A DNA stretch of 6,193 nucleotides from an uncultured Clostridiaceae bacterium (GCA_949841235.1 CATKZA010000119.1:1-6193), one strand, 5' to 3'; counted from the stretch's first letter, positions 1-5,925 are shown. A program made the numbers and translations. The notes: generated by a model from the letters alone, not told the origin.

Positions 1-20
1 GAGAAAGGATTTAGTGGGAT

Positions 21-1361
21 ATGAGAGAGGGATATGCGAGAGAATTTAGGAAATATGCGGCATCAAACGTGCTGGGAATGCTGGGGCTGTCCTGCTATAT
101 CCTGGCGGATACTTATTTTGTTTCTAAAGGACTGGGAACCCGGGGGCTGGCGGCTTTGAATCTGGCCATTCCCATCTATAACGTGATTCACGGCTGCGGG
201 CTGATGCTTGGCATGGGCGGGGCAACGAAATATTCTGTCTATCAGGCACAGGGGGATCGGCGGGGAGAGAGGATGTTTGCCAATACGCTGGGAATCGTGG
301 CGGTGCTTGGCGTGGCTTTTATGATGGCAGGATTTTTCTTTGCGGGAGATTTGGCCAGGCTGTTTGGGGGAAGGGGAATCGTGCTGGGGATGACAGAAAC
401 CTATTTGCAGGTGATGCTTCTGTTTTCTCCTGTCTATCTTCTGAATGATGTGCTTGTCTGCTTTGTCAGAAATGATGGCAATCCCAGGCTTTCCATGATA
501 TCTATGCTGGCTGGAAGTTTCACAAACATCGTTCTGGATTATGTATTCATTTTCCCCATGCATCTGGGAATGTTTGGCGCGGTGCTTGCCACGGGCTGCG
601 CTCCCATCGCAGGCATATTGGTATCCCTGGCTCATTTTTTCCGGGGCAGGAATCGTTTTTTCTGGTTTGGAGCGATGCCGAAATTTGGAATATCCTGGAA
701 CACGTTGGTGCTGGGAATCCCCTCTCTGGTGACAGAAGTTTCCTCTGGCATTGTCATCATTGCGTTTAATATGCTCATCCTGGATATTGCCGGAAATGTG
801 GGGGTGGCGGCCTATGGGGTGGTGGCGAATATTTCTCTGGTGGTGGTGGCTGTGTTTACCGGGGTTGCCCAGGGAATGCAGCCCATTGTGAGCCACGCCG
901 GTGCGGCGGGGGAAATGGCAGGGGCGCGGCGGGTATTTCGATATGGCGTGGTGACGGTGCTTGCCATGTCCATTATCATTTATGTTCTTGTGTTTTTTGG
1001 CAAAGATGCCTTGGTGTCCGTATTTAATAGCGAAGGCAATGCCGGTTTGGCGACAATGGCGGGACGTGGATTGAGGCTCTACTTTTCCGGCATCTCTTTT
1101 ATGGGAATCAATATCGTGCTTTCCATGTATTTTGCCGCATTGGAGAGGGCGCTGCCCGCCCAGGCCGTATCTCTTCTCCGGGGGATTGTGCTGGTGCTGC
1201 CCATGGCCTTTGCCCTGTCTTTTCTGATGGGAATAACGGGCGTTTGGCTGGCGGTTCCGGTTGCGGAACTGCTGGTCACGGCGATCGGCGCCAGGCTGTA
1301 CTGCAATTTGGGCATAAATGCCGAAAATCCTCGTCTGATATCGAATTGTGGAAAGAAGTAA
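21..1361 (+). CDS. MATE family efflux transporter (multidrug/cation antiporter)
   Basis: Integral membrane antiporter of the MATE family; family members export cationic drugs or metabolites in exchange for Na+ or H+. The 446-residue protein matches the usual MATE length and is hydrophobic throughout, consistent with 12 membrane segments in two six-helix halves. Family-like stretches are seen near residues 19-36 (GMLGLSCYILADTYFVSK), 59-70 (a glycine-rich LMLGMGGATK helix), 148-192 (RNDGNPRLSM, then NIVLDYVFIF and GMFGAVLATG) and the second-half counterpart near 256-297 (GVAAYGVVANIS, GVAQGMQPI). A Shine-Dalgarno-like AGAAAGGA at 2-9 precedes the ATG by 11-12 nt. The promoter, if separate, lies outside the window. 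The gene converges on the YeiH gene with 7 bp between stops and no clear terminator. Substrate is unknown; the fold assignment is firm, drug export is inferred. Confidence 0.95.
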   Translation: MREGYAREFRKYAASNVLGMLGLSCYILADTYFVSKGLGTRGLAALNLAIPIYNVIHGCGLMLGMGGATKYSVYQAQGDRRGERMFANTLGIVAVLGVAFMMAGFFFAGDLARLFGGRGIVLGMTETYLQVMLLFSPVYLLNDVLVCFVRNDGNPRLSMISMLAGSFTNIVLDYVFIFPMHLGMFGAVLATGCAPIAGILVSLAHFFRGRNRFFWFGAMPKFGISWNTLVLGIPSLVTEVSSGIVIIAFNMLILDIAGNVGVAAYGVVANISLVVVAVFTGVAQGMQPIVSHAGAAGEMAGARRVFRYGVVTVLAMSIIIYVLVFFGKDALVSVFNSEGNAGLATMAGRGLRLYFSGISFMGINIVLSMYFAALERALPAQAVSLLRGIVLVLPMAFALSFLMGITGVWLAVPVAELLVTAIGARLYCNLGINAENPRLISNCGKK

Positions 1362-1368
1362 AAAATAA

Positions 1369-2400
1369 TTACCAGATTCCCAGCACATGCTGCATCGCCA
1401 GGCTGATGGCAGTAATGCCGGCCCAGCAGGCAAATCCCATGATAATGGGTTTCACGCCGGTCTTGATAAGCTTTATGATGTCCGTGTTCAGACCGATGGC
1501 TCCCATGGCCATGATAATCAGGAATTTGCTGAGCTCCTTCATGGGTGCAAAGAAATCTGCGGATACGTGGAATGCGCCGGTGCAGATGGTGGTAATCAGA
1601 GAGGCGGCGATAAACCACAGGATAAAGAAGGGAAAGATCTTCTTTAGCGCTACCTTGTTGCCGTTGCTTTTTTCCTGCCGGGTGCGGATCAACGCCAGCA
1701 CTAGAGTGATGGGGATGATGGCCAGGGTTCTGGTGAGCTTGACCGTGACAGCCTTATCTAGGGTGGCGCTGCCCAGGTGATACAGATTGTCCCAGGTGGC
1801 TGCGCAGGCGGTGACAGAGGAGGTATCGTTTACCGCTGTGCCGGCAAAGATGCCGAAGGCCTCTCCGGAATCTGTGGCGAATCCTACCATTGCGCCGAGA
1901 TGGGGGAAAATCAATGCCGCCAGCACGTTGAAGAGGAAGATGACGCTGATGGACTGGGCCACTTCCTCGTCGTCTGCCTGGATGACCGGGGCGGTGGCCG
2001 CCACGGCGCTGCCGCCGCAGATAGAGCTTCCCACGCCTACCAGTGTGCTGATTTTTCCGGGGACATGCATGGCTTTATGTAGTGCGAAGCTGATGATCAG
2101 GCTGGCAGAGATGGTGCAGAGAATGATGGGAAGGCTCTGACGGCCGGTTTCCAGTACCACGGACAGATTCAGCCCAAAGCCCAGAAAAATCACTGCCCAC
2201 TGCAATATCTTTTTGCTGGTGAACCGAATGCCCTCTTGGAATATTCCCTTCTCCTTCCAGAACAGGGTGATGATCATGCCGACCAGTATGGCAATCACCG
2301 GGCCTCCGATGATGGGGAATTGCTTTCCAAGGAAGTGGGAGGGGACTGCGATGGCCAGGCATAGCAGAAGCCCCATGCCAAGTTCTTTGATTTTCTTCAT
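1369..2400 (-). CDS. YeiH/UPF0324 family putative sulfate exporter
   Basis: Polytopic inner-membrane protein of the YeiH (UPF0324, conserved hypothetical 698) family, often annotated as putative sulfate exporter; that function is weakly established. At 343 residues it is full length for the family. Diagnostic stretches are residues 122-140 ([19 protein letters not shown]), 143-167 ([20 protein letters not shown] region), 185-199 ([15 protein letters not shown]), 221-230 ([10 protein letters not shown]) and 302-307 (IGLNTD). About ten hydrophobic segments are visible, beginning at residue 8. The start is supported by a GAGG Shine-Dalgarno (complement of 2407-2410) 6 nt before the ATG. A near-consensus sigma-A promoter lies about 40 nt upstream. 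Relatives in proteobacteria often sit beside a LysR regulator; none is present here. The gene is divergent from the Nudix gene and convergent with the MATE gene. Confidence 0.93.
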   Translation of the reverse strand: MKKIKELGMGLLLCLAIAVPSHFLGKQFPIIGGPVIAILVGMIITLFWKEKGIFQEGIRFTSKKILQWAVIFLGFGLNLSVVLETGRQSLPIILCTISASLIISFALHKAMHVPGKISTLVGVGSSICGGSAVAATAPVIQADDEEVAQSISVIFLFNVLAALIFPHLGAMVGFATDSGEAFGIFAGTAVNDTSSVTACAATWDNLYHLGSATLDKAVTVKLTRTLAIIPITLVLALIRTRQEKSNGNKVALKKIFPFFILWFIAASLITTICTGAFHVSADFFAPMKELSKFLIIMAMGAIGLNTDIIKLIKTGVKPIIMGFACWAGITAISLAMQHVLGIW

Positions 2401-2446
2401 ATGTTACCTCGCTTTCGCTTTGTTCTATAGATACAGTCAATCAATC

Positions 2447-2474
2447 ATTATATCTGGAAGAAATATTTTGTCAA
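2447..2474 (-). promoter_or_regulatory. Sigma-A promoter for the YeiH gene
   Basis: Read on the minus strand, a perfect TTGACA (complement of 2469-2474) is followed after 16 bp by a perfect TATAAT (complement of 2447-2452). This predicts a start near 2440 and a leader of about 40 nt before the YeiH ATG at 2400. It is the strongest promoter-like sequence in the window, so the gene is probably well transcribed unless a repressor acts. The spacer is 1 bp shorter than the optimum. Confidence 0.8.
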
Positions 2475-2475
2475 A

Positions 2476-2504
2476 TTGAACTCCTGTTTTTTCTATGGTA
2501 TGAT
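2476..2504 (+). promoter_or_regulatory. Extended -10 promoter for the Nudix gene
   Basis: TTGAAC (2476-2481) is followed by a 17-bp spacer and TATGAT (2499-2504), with a TG at 2496-2497 giving the extended -10 form TGnTATGAT. Transcription would begin near 2511 and leave a leader of about 120 nt before the Nudix ATG. Overlapping TATGAT/GATAAT motifs at 2504-2512 offer alternative -10 choices. The -35 box lies 1 bp from the opposing -35 box of the YeiH promoter. Confidence 0.65.
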
Positions 2505-2631
2505 ATGATAATATGAGGCATGAGTGTACTGACAAGAGGACAGAGGAAGGCTATTCCGGTTTTTTGTGCAAGGCGGCGCAGTAGTAGGGATTGATGCGAA
2601 AAACTTCTGACGCCAAAAATGGAGGATTGAT

Positions 2632-3204
2632 ATGAAATTTGAGCGAATTAAGAAAATCATCGGCGGGAGGTTCATTCACCGCTATGACATTACCTATCGC
2701 ACGGAGGATGGAGGTGAGAAGGTATATGAAATGATCAGCCGGAAGGGAGATATTGAGAGCCATGAGGAATTGATTAGCACCACGCCGGATGCGGTGGTGC
2801 TAATCATGCACGACGAGACGGGGGAGAAGATCTTGATTGACCGGGAGTTTCGCTTGGCCACCGGGGAGTGGGTGTATAATTTTCCGGCGGGGCTGATTGA
2901 TGCGGGGGAGACGCCGGAGGAGAGTGCGAAAAGGGAACTGTGGGAGGAGACGGGACTGGAGCTTTATGCGGTGGAGGACGTGATTCCCATCAGCTACAGC
3001 GCGGTGGGATTCTCCAATGAGACGAATGTGTGCATCGTGGGAAGGGCGAGGGGGGAGTTCCGGGAGAGTACTTCCGTGGTGGAGGAGATTGAGCCGGGCT
3101 GGTATACGAAGGCGCAGTTGAGGGAATTGATTGCAAATCATCCCTTCGCCGCCAGGACGCAGGCTTATTGCTATGTCTGGAGCAAAAATGAAAAGCATTT
3201 CTAG
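2632..3204 (+). CDS. Nudix hydrolase, ADP-ribose pyrophosphatase-like
   Basis: Cytosolic Nudix hydrolase, probably cleaving ADP-ribose or a similar nucleoside diphosphate sugar to AMP and a sugar phosphate with Mg2+. Residues 87-109 match the Nudix box GX5EX7REUXEEXGU exactly: G87, E93, R101-E102, E105-E106, G108. The preceding REFRLATGEWVYNFPAG (71-87) is typical of the ADP-ribose pyrophosphatase branch, as is an N-terminal beta-rich segment (about 1-50) used for dimerisation in relatives. The 190-residue length is normal. GGAGG at 2621-2625 lies 6 nt before the ATG, so the start is well supported. The coding sequence holds a strong inverted repeat (2771-2806), and its last codons pair with the downstream repeat array. 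Exact substrate is not decided by sequence; other NDP-sugars remain possible. Confidence 0.94.
   Translation: MKFERIKKIIGGRFIHRYDITYRTEDGGEKVYEMISRKGDIESHEELISTTPDAVVLIMHDETGEKILIDREFRLATGEWVYNFPAGLIDAGETPEESAKRELWEETGLELYAVEDVIPISYSAVGFSNETNVCIVGRARGEFRESTSVVEEIEPGWYTKAQLRELIANHPFAARTQAYCYVWSKNEKHF
2771..2806. repeat. 13-bp perfect inverted repeat within the Nudix gene
   Basis: TGATTAGCACCAC (2771-2783) and GTGGTGCTAATCA (2794-2806) are perfect reverse complements separated by 10 nt. In mRNA this would be a stable hairpin inside codons for residues about 47-58 (LISTTPDAVVLI). No T-run follows, so it does not look like an intrinsic terminator. The encoded protein reads normally for the family, so it is not an insertion that breaks the gene. 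Confidence 0.85.
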
Positions 3205-3287
3205 ATCAGTAAAAAACACTGACCAAGAAATGCTACGGTTTCATTTAAGAAGAATGCAAAGGCAGCATTCTTCATAGATTATGGGGT
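3194..3287. repeat. Repeat unit 1 (overlaps the 3' end of the Nudix gene)
   Basis: Outer stem AGCATTTCT (3194-3202) with AGAAATGCT (3226-3234), 9 bp; the left arm includes the final Nudix codons and the T of its stop. Inner hairpin TCAGT (3206-3210)/ACTGA (3218-3222), 7-nt loop. Element B: GAAGAATGC (3249-3257), loop 3258-3264, GCATTCTTC (3265-3273), 9 perfect pairs. Confidence 0.82.
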
Positions 3288-3384
3288 GTAGTATATTCAG
3301 ATCCAGTAAAGAACGCTGGCTAAGAAATGCTACGGTTTCGTTTAAGAAGAATGCAAAGGCAGCATTCTTCATAGATTATGGCGT
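3288..3384. repeat. Repeat unit 2
   Basis: Outer stem GTAGTAT (3288-3294) with ATGCTAC (3327-3333), continued by TTC (3296-3298) with GAA (3324-3326) around one bulged A. Inner hairpin CCAGT (3303-3307)/GCTGG (3315-3319), one T-G wobble, 7-nt loop. Element B: GAAGAATGC (3346-3354), loop AAAGGCA, GCATTCTTC (3362-3370), identical to unit 1. Confidence 0.82.
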
Positions 3385-3484
3385 GTAGTATTAATCCAGC
3401 AAAGAACGCTGGCTAAGAAATGCTACGGTTTCGTTTATGAATGCAAAGGCAGCGTTCTTCAAAGGCTTTGGCATGAAGTTTGTT
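3385..3484. repeat. Repeat unit 3
   Basis: Outer stem GTAGTATT (3385-3392) with AATGCTAC (3419-3426), 8 bp with one T-G wobble. Inner hairpin CCAGC (3396-3400)/GCTGG (3408-3412), fully paired, 7-nt loop. Element B is shortened by a small deletion: GAATGC (3439-3444), loop AAAGGCA, GCGTTC (3452-3457), with a wobble pair. The 3' flank (from about 3461) is diverged from units 1 and 2. Confidence 0.75.
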
Positions 3485-3540
3485 CTAAATCAGCAAGAAT
3501 GCTGGAATACCGGGCATAAAAAGCATGTGAATTTCATAGG
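3485..3540. repeat. Degenerate repeat unit 4
   Basis: Only the inner hairpin is clearly kept: CAGC (3491-3494)/GCTG (3501-3504) with a 6-nt loop and an adjacent T-G wobble. The AAATCAGCAAGAATGCTGG stretch aligns with the start of units 1-3, after which similarity is lost towards the ylbJ start region. Confidence 0.5.
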
Positions 3541-3542
3541 AT
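3516..3542 (+). promoter_or_regulatory. Possible sigma-E (sporulation) promoter for ylbJ
   Basis: ATA (3516-3518, within GCATAAA), 16 bp, then CATAGGAT (3535-3542), which fits the loose sigma-E pattern of an ATA-type -35 and a CATAnnnT -10 and would start transcription near 3549, just before the AGAGG ribosome site. B. subtilis ylbJ is a sigma-E gene, which makes this plausible. The match is weak and the region is A+T rich, so chance is a real alternative. Confidence 0.3.
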
Positions 3543-3547
3543 AAGGG

Positions 3548-3573
3548 AAAAGAGGTTTGTGGATATGCTATGA
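3548..3573 (+). promoter_or_regulatory. Ribosome site and two-codon ORF overlapping the ylbJ start
   Basis: AAAAGAGG (3548-3555) is a good Shine-Dalgarno site. It sits 9 nt before an ATG at 3565 that opens a two-codon ORF, ATG CTA TGA (3565-3573). The stop TGA overlaps the ylbJ ATG (3570) in an ATGA arrangement. From the Shine-Dalgarno to the ylbJ ATG is 14 nt, longer than usual; a weak GTGGA (3559-3563) is closer. No in-frame alternative start lies between 3540 and 3570. Confidence 0.45.
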
Positions 3574-4514
3574 AACGAAAAATTATGATGCTTTCGCTCT
3601 GTCTGGGAATCTTGCTGTTTATCTTGTTTCCGGAGGTGGTGAACCGGGGGGCGAAGACGGGTTTGCTTTTATGGTTTCACACGGTACTCCCGGCTCTGCT
3701 TCCCTTTATGATTCTGTCTACTTTTATGGTGAAGGAGAATATTACCGGGGTGGTGAGCCGGGTGGCTGCTCCTGTATTTTGCCGTTTGTTCGGCGTGAGC
3801 CGGGCCGGGTGCTATCCCGTGGCAATCGGGCTTTTGTCCGGATATCCCGTGGGGGCGCGGACGGTGGCCCAGGTATATGGCCGGGGCATGATCTCCCGGG
3901 AGGAGGCCCAGTATATCCTTTCCTTCTGCAACAATGCCAGCCCCATGTTCATGCTGGAATACATTGGACTGGAATGCATGAATATGAAGGTGCCGGCCCA
4001 ATTATGCGCCCTTCTCTATCTGTCTGCCTGGCTCAATGCCCTGTGGACCAGGATCTGGAAAAAATATGATTTCAGAAGGGAAGGGGGCCGGAGCGAGGCG
4101 GGCGTGTCCCGCCGCCGGGGAAACTGGATTGCCTCTCTGGACGAAAGCATTTTGGATGCTTTTGTGGTGATTGCCAAGGTGGGGGGATATATGATGCTCT
4201 TTTCCATCATTGCCCTGTGGATGGAAAATGTTTTGCCGGTAGGCGACGTGTTCAAATACATAGGAATTGGAGTTTTGGAGATAACAACAGGGGGCGCGCT
4301 ATTTGCCCGCCTTCATTTGGCGGATTGGTTGCAGGGAGGGGTTTTCCTGGGGCTTTGCGCCTTTGGCGGGCTTTCCAGCGTGGCTCAGACTGCCAGCGTG
4401 CTAAGCGATACGGATCTTTCCGTGAAGAACTATATTCTGGCAAAGATTCGCCAGATGGGGATTGCCTTTGCGCTGGGGGCAGGCTGGTTCTATCTCAAGG
4501 GAAGGTTTATGTGA
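3570..4514 (+). CDS. ylbJ: Sporulation integral membrane protein YlbJ-like
   Basis: Polytopic membrane protein of the YlbJ type, related to the nucleoside-recognition (Gate) domain family; in Bacillus subtilis YlbJ is made in the mother cell and needed for proper spore cortex and heat resistance, with no defined substrate. Seen here: an N-terminal hydrophobic anchor (residues 7-20), LLLWFHTVLPALLPFMILSTF (32-52), the re-entrant-like GLLSGYPVGA (87-96), CNNASPMF (120-127), EITTGGALFARL (237-248) and AFGGLSSVAQTAS (264-276). A basic cytosolic loop at 161-187 divides two membrane halves. At 314 residues it is shorter than the roughly 400-residue Bacillus protein, mostly by reduced loops, but both Gate-like halves are present. 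The start is fixed by the absence of upstream in-frame starts. Preceded by the repeat array. Alternative: another Gate-domain transporter not dedicated to sporulation. Confidence 0.82.
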   Translation: MKRKIMMLSLCLGILLFILFPEVVNRGAKTGLLLWFHTVLPALLPFMILSTFMVKENITGVVSRVAAPVFCRLFGVSRAGCYPVAIGLLSGYPVGARTVAQVYGRGMISREEAQYILSFCNNASPMFMLEYIGLECMNMKVPAQLCALLYLSAWLNALWTRIWKKYDFRREGGRSEAGVSRRRGNWIASLDESILDAFVVIAKVGGYMMLFSIIALWMENVLPVGDVFKYIGIGVLEITTGGALFARLHLADWLQGGVFLGLCAFGGLSSVAQTASVLSDTDLSVKNYILAKIRQMGIAFALGAGWFYLKGRFM

Positions 4515-4534
4515 TTTTGTTCATGAGAATTTTG

Positions 4535-4579
4535 CAGCAATGTTTATGCATGCATAGATTTTGGTCGCTTGCTGTTTTT
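4535..4579 (+). terminator. Weak candidate terminator after ylbJ
   Basis: CAGCAA (4535-4540) pairs with TTGCTG (4569-4574), immediately followed by TTTTT (4575-4579). The 28-nt loop contains the perfect 12-bp palindrome TATGCATGCATA (4545-4556), which could stack as a second small hairpin. The stem is only 6 bp with 3 G-C pairs, and a competing pairing GCAATG (4537-4542)/CATTGC (4580-4585) exists. The rest of the 219-bp gap to the next gene shows no clear promoter. Confidence 0.3.
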
Positions 4580-4733
4580 CATTGCGAGAGATTATAGGGT
4601 GCAGGGGTATATGTTGGCTATCCCGGCTTGATGGGCAGAGACACTGTTCAGAAGTTCATTATGGGGTAGTGTGATGCGGCAGAAAGAAAATGCGAGAAAT
4701 GGCAAGAAATGATGGGAGAGGAGATGTGATTGG

Positions 4734-5813
4734 ATGGCAGGTTTTGCTACGCATGAGATATTTGGAGATGAGGTATTTGGCAAGTTTACCAATGAGGAGC
4801 TTCTTGGGATGATAGAGGAGCATCGGGGGATTTTCAACATTGGCTGTCAGGGGCCGGATTTATTTTTATATGATTTCCCCATGATGGGATGCGGCGAGGA
4901 GCGGAATGTGGGGGCCAGGATGCATCAGGAGGGGACGGCGAGGTTTTTTGCCTACCTGTGGCAGACGATATGGGAGGCGGAATCTTCCCTGGAGATGGAG
5001 GTGGGGCTTGCCTATCTCTATGGCGCTCTTGCCCATTACACCCTGGATACCATGATGCATCCATACATTTACGCCCGGATTGGATATGACCCGGAGGTGC
5101 CTTATTCCAAGAAGGCGACCAGAGGCCTGCATCACAGGCTGGAGGCGGCCATTGATGCCAAACTGCTGTCGGTGAAGAGAGATTCGCTGCCCTCGCAGTA
5201 CAAGCCCTGCGCGTCCTTGGAGACGGACAGGAGGGAGAGGGAGTGCCTGGCGGATCTTCTGGCAAGGGCAGTGGCGCGCACCTATAAGATCAGGCTAAAG
5301 CGGGAAAATGTATTTGGCGCAATCAAATTGATGCGCATGATTGCCTGTGGATTTTATGGCGGGAGCGAAAAAAAGCGCAAGATACTGGAGAAGTGGGAGC
5401 ACTGGGTTTGGAAATATGGCCTTTTCAGCAATTTGATGGTGACAGATGATGACATCCGAAAGAGAAAGGTGATGAATCATGAGAAGATGCCCTGGAAGAA
5501 TCCTTGGGATTCCAGCAGGGAGAGCCAGGATTCTGTCTGGGAGATATATCAGGATGGGATAGAGCGCTATGGGCAGTATCGAAGAGAGTTTGAACAGCTG
5601 GAGGAATGGGTGCTTGCCCGCAGGGAGAAATTGGCCGGCTGGGAGGAAGAGGAGAACAAAAGGGATGCCTCTGGAAAACAAGAGGGGAAAAAATCGGATG
5701 CATCTGTTATCATGGGGCAGTTGGGGCAGGAAGAGAAAGAGGTTTCGGCAGAAATTCGCCGCAGCGTAAAGAAACTGGGGAATTTGTCGTATTATAGCGG
5801 ACTCCCTCTGTGA
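4734..5813 (+). CDS. Zinc-dependent phospholipase C family protein
   Basis: Member of the Zn-dependent phospholipase C/S1-P1 nuclease-like fold (Pfam zinc-dependent phospholipase C). Candidate metal ligands are visible in the expected order: H7 (ATHEIFG), D42 (GPDLFLY), H64 (ARMHQEG), H101 and D105 (GALAHYTLD), H109 (MMHPYIY) and the H134-x-x-E137 pair (HHRLEAAID). A further conserved-looking segment is NHEKMPWKNPWD (248-259). There is no signal peptide: the protein starts directly at the fold, unlike secreted clostridial alpha-toxin types, so it is probably cytosolic and its substrate unknown. The C-terminal part (about 285-345) is highly charged, Lys/Glu-rich and probably helical with a disordered linker. 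AGAGGAG (4717-4723) lies 10 nt before the ATG. Length 359 is ordinary for the clostridial group. Fold is confident; lipase activity is not shown. Confidence 0.88.
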   Translation: MAGFATHEIFGDEVFGKFTNEELLGMIEEHRGIFNIGCQGPDLFLYDFPMMGCGEERNVGARMHQEGTARFFAYLWQTIWEAESSLEMEVGLAYLYGALAHYTLDTMMHPYIYARIGYDPEVPYSKKATRGLHHRLEAAIDAKLLSVKRDSLPSQYKPCASLETDRRERECLADLLARAVARTYKIRLKRENVFGAIKLMRMIACGFYGGSEKKRKILEKWEHWVWKYGLFSNLMVTDDDIRKRKVMNHEKMPWKNPWDSSRESQDSVWEIYQDGIERYGQYRREFEQLEEWVLARREKLAGWEEEENKRDASGKQEGKKSDASVIMGQLGQEEKEVSAEIRRSVKKLGNLSYYSGLPL

Positions 5814-5826
5814 CGGGAAGATTTTT

Positions 5827-5869
5827 TGGCAGTGATGCCAGACGACGGCAGTGCAGAGAACTGATGCCG
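5827..5869 (+). other. Two small hairpins in the PLC-M18 intergenic gap
   Basis: TGGCA (5827-5831)/TGCCA (5836-5840) closes a GTGA loop of GNRA type. A second stem, CGGCA (5846-5850)/TGCCG (5865-5869), follows with CAGT/ACTG available as alternative inner pairing. A T6 run (5822-5827) lies before, not after, the hairpins, so this is not a standard rightward terminator. The stems are short and could be chance. Confidence 0.3.
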
Positions 5870-5925
5870 ATGGCAGACTGTTTCTGTGATTTGCGATGTG
5901 ATTAGTGATGGAAAGGATGGACAGG

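Larger units (their letters stand above)
3194..3505. repeat. Tandem array of a ~95-bp structured non-coding repeat (3 copies plus 1 degenerate)
   Basis: The 365-bp gap between the Nudix gene and ylbJ is largely filled by a tandem repeat of 93-97 bp period. A 70-bp core at 3225-3294 recurs at 3322-3391 with only 2 differences; a third copy starts near 3385 and a remnant near 3490. Each good copy has element A, an outer stem enclosing a small CCAGC/GCTGG-type hairpin with a 7-nt loop, and element B, a hairpin GAAGAATGC - AAAGGCA loop - GCATTCTTC. Substitutions between copies mostly preserve pairing. All frames contain stops and no gene is seen here. Neither stem is followed by a T-run. Direct repeats of this sort could be a small structured RNA, mRNA-end elements or a miniature dispersed repeat; I do not recognise the family. 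Strand of action is unknown. Confidence 0.88.

Noticed and set aside
1369..1400. YeiH terminator formed by CAGCATGTGCTG and a downstream T6 on the minus strand
   Set aside because: The stem is 4-5 bp and the T-run lies about 13 nt away, so it does not meet the usual form.
63..1433. 456-codon open frame on the minus strand opposite the MATE gene
   Set aside because: Its His/Gln/Lys-rich translation resembles no family and it lies wholly across the clear MATE gene; it is the codon-bias shadow.
1244..2140. Plus-strand open frames opposite the YeiH gene
   Set aside because: They lack family features and good ribosome sites; the minus-strand YeiH reading has several diagnostic motifs.
2542..2567. 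Attenuator in the Nudix leader (GGAA/TTCC followed by GGTTTTTT)
   Set aside because: The stem is only 4 bp, too weak to terminate, despite the T6 run.
3249..3273. Element B hairpin as an intrinsic terminator for the Nudix gene
   Set aside because: The 9-bp stem is followed by CATAGATT rather than a T-run, and it has few G-C pairs.
3203..3500. CRISPR array or riboswitch in the tandem repeat region
   Set aside because: The repeated part covers nearly the whole period with no unique spacers and no adjacent cas genes, and no known riboswitch core is recognised.
3557..4069. 170-codon open frame overlapping ylbJ in another frame
   Set aside because: Gly/Pro-rich translation without recognisable motifs, overlapping the well-supported membrane protein.
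5806..5827. Terminator after the PLC gene (TCCC/GGGA followed by AGATTTTTT)
   Set aside because: Stem of only 4 bp; it could help pausing but is not enough to call a terminator.
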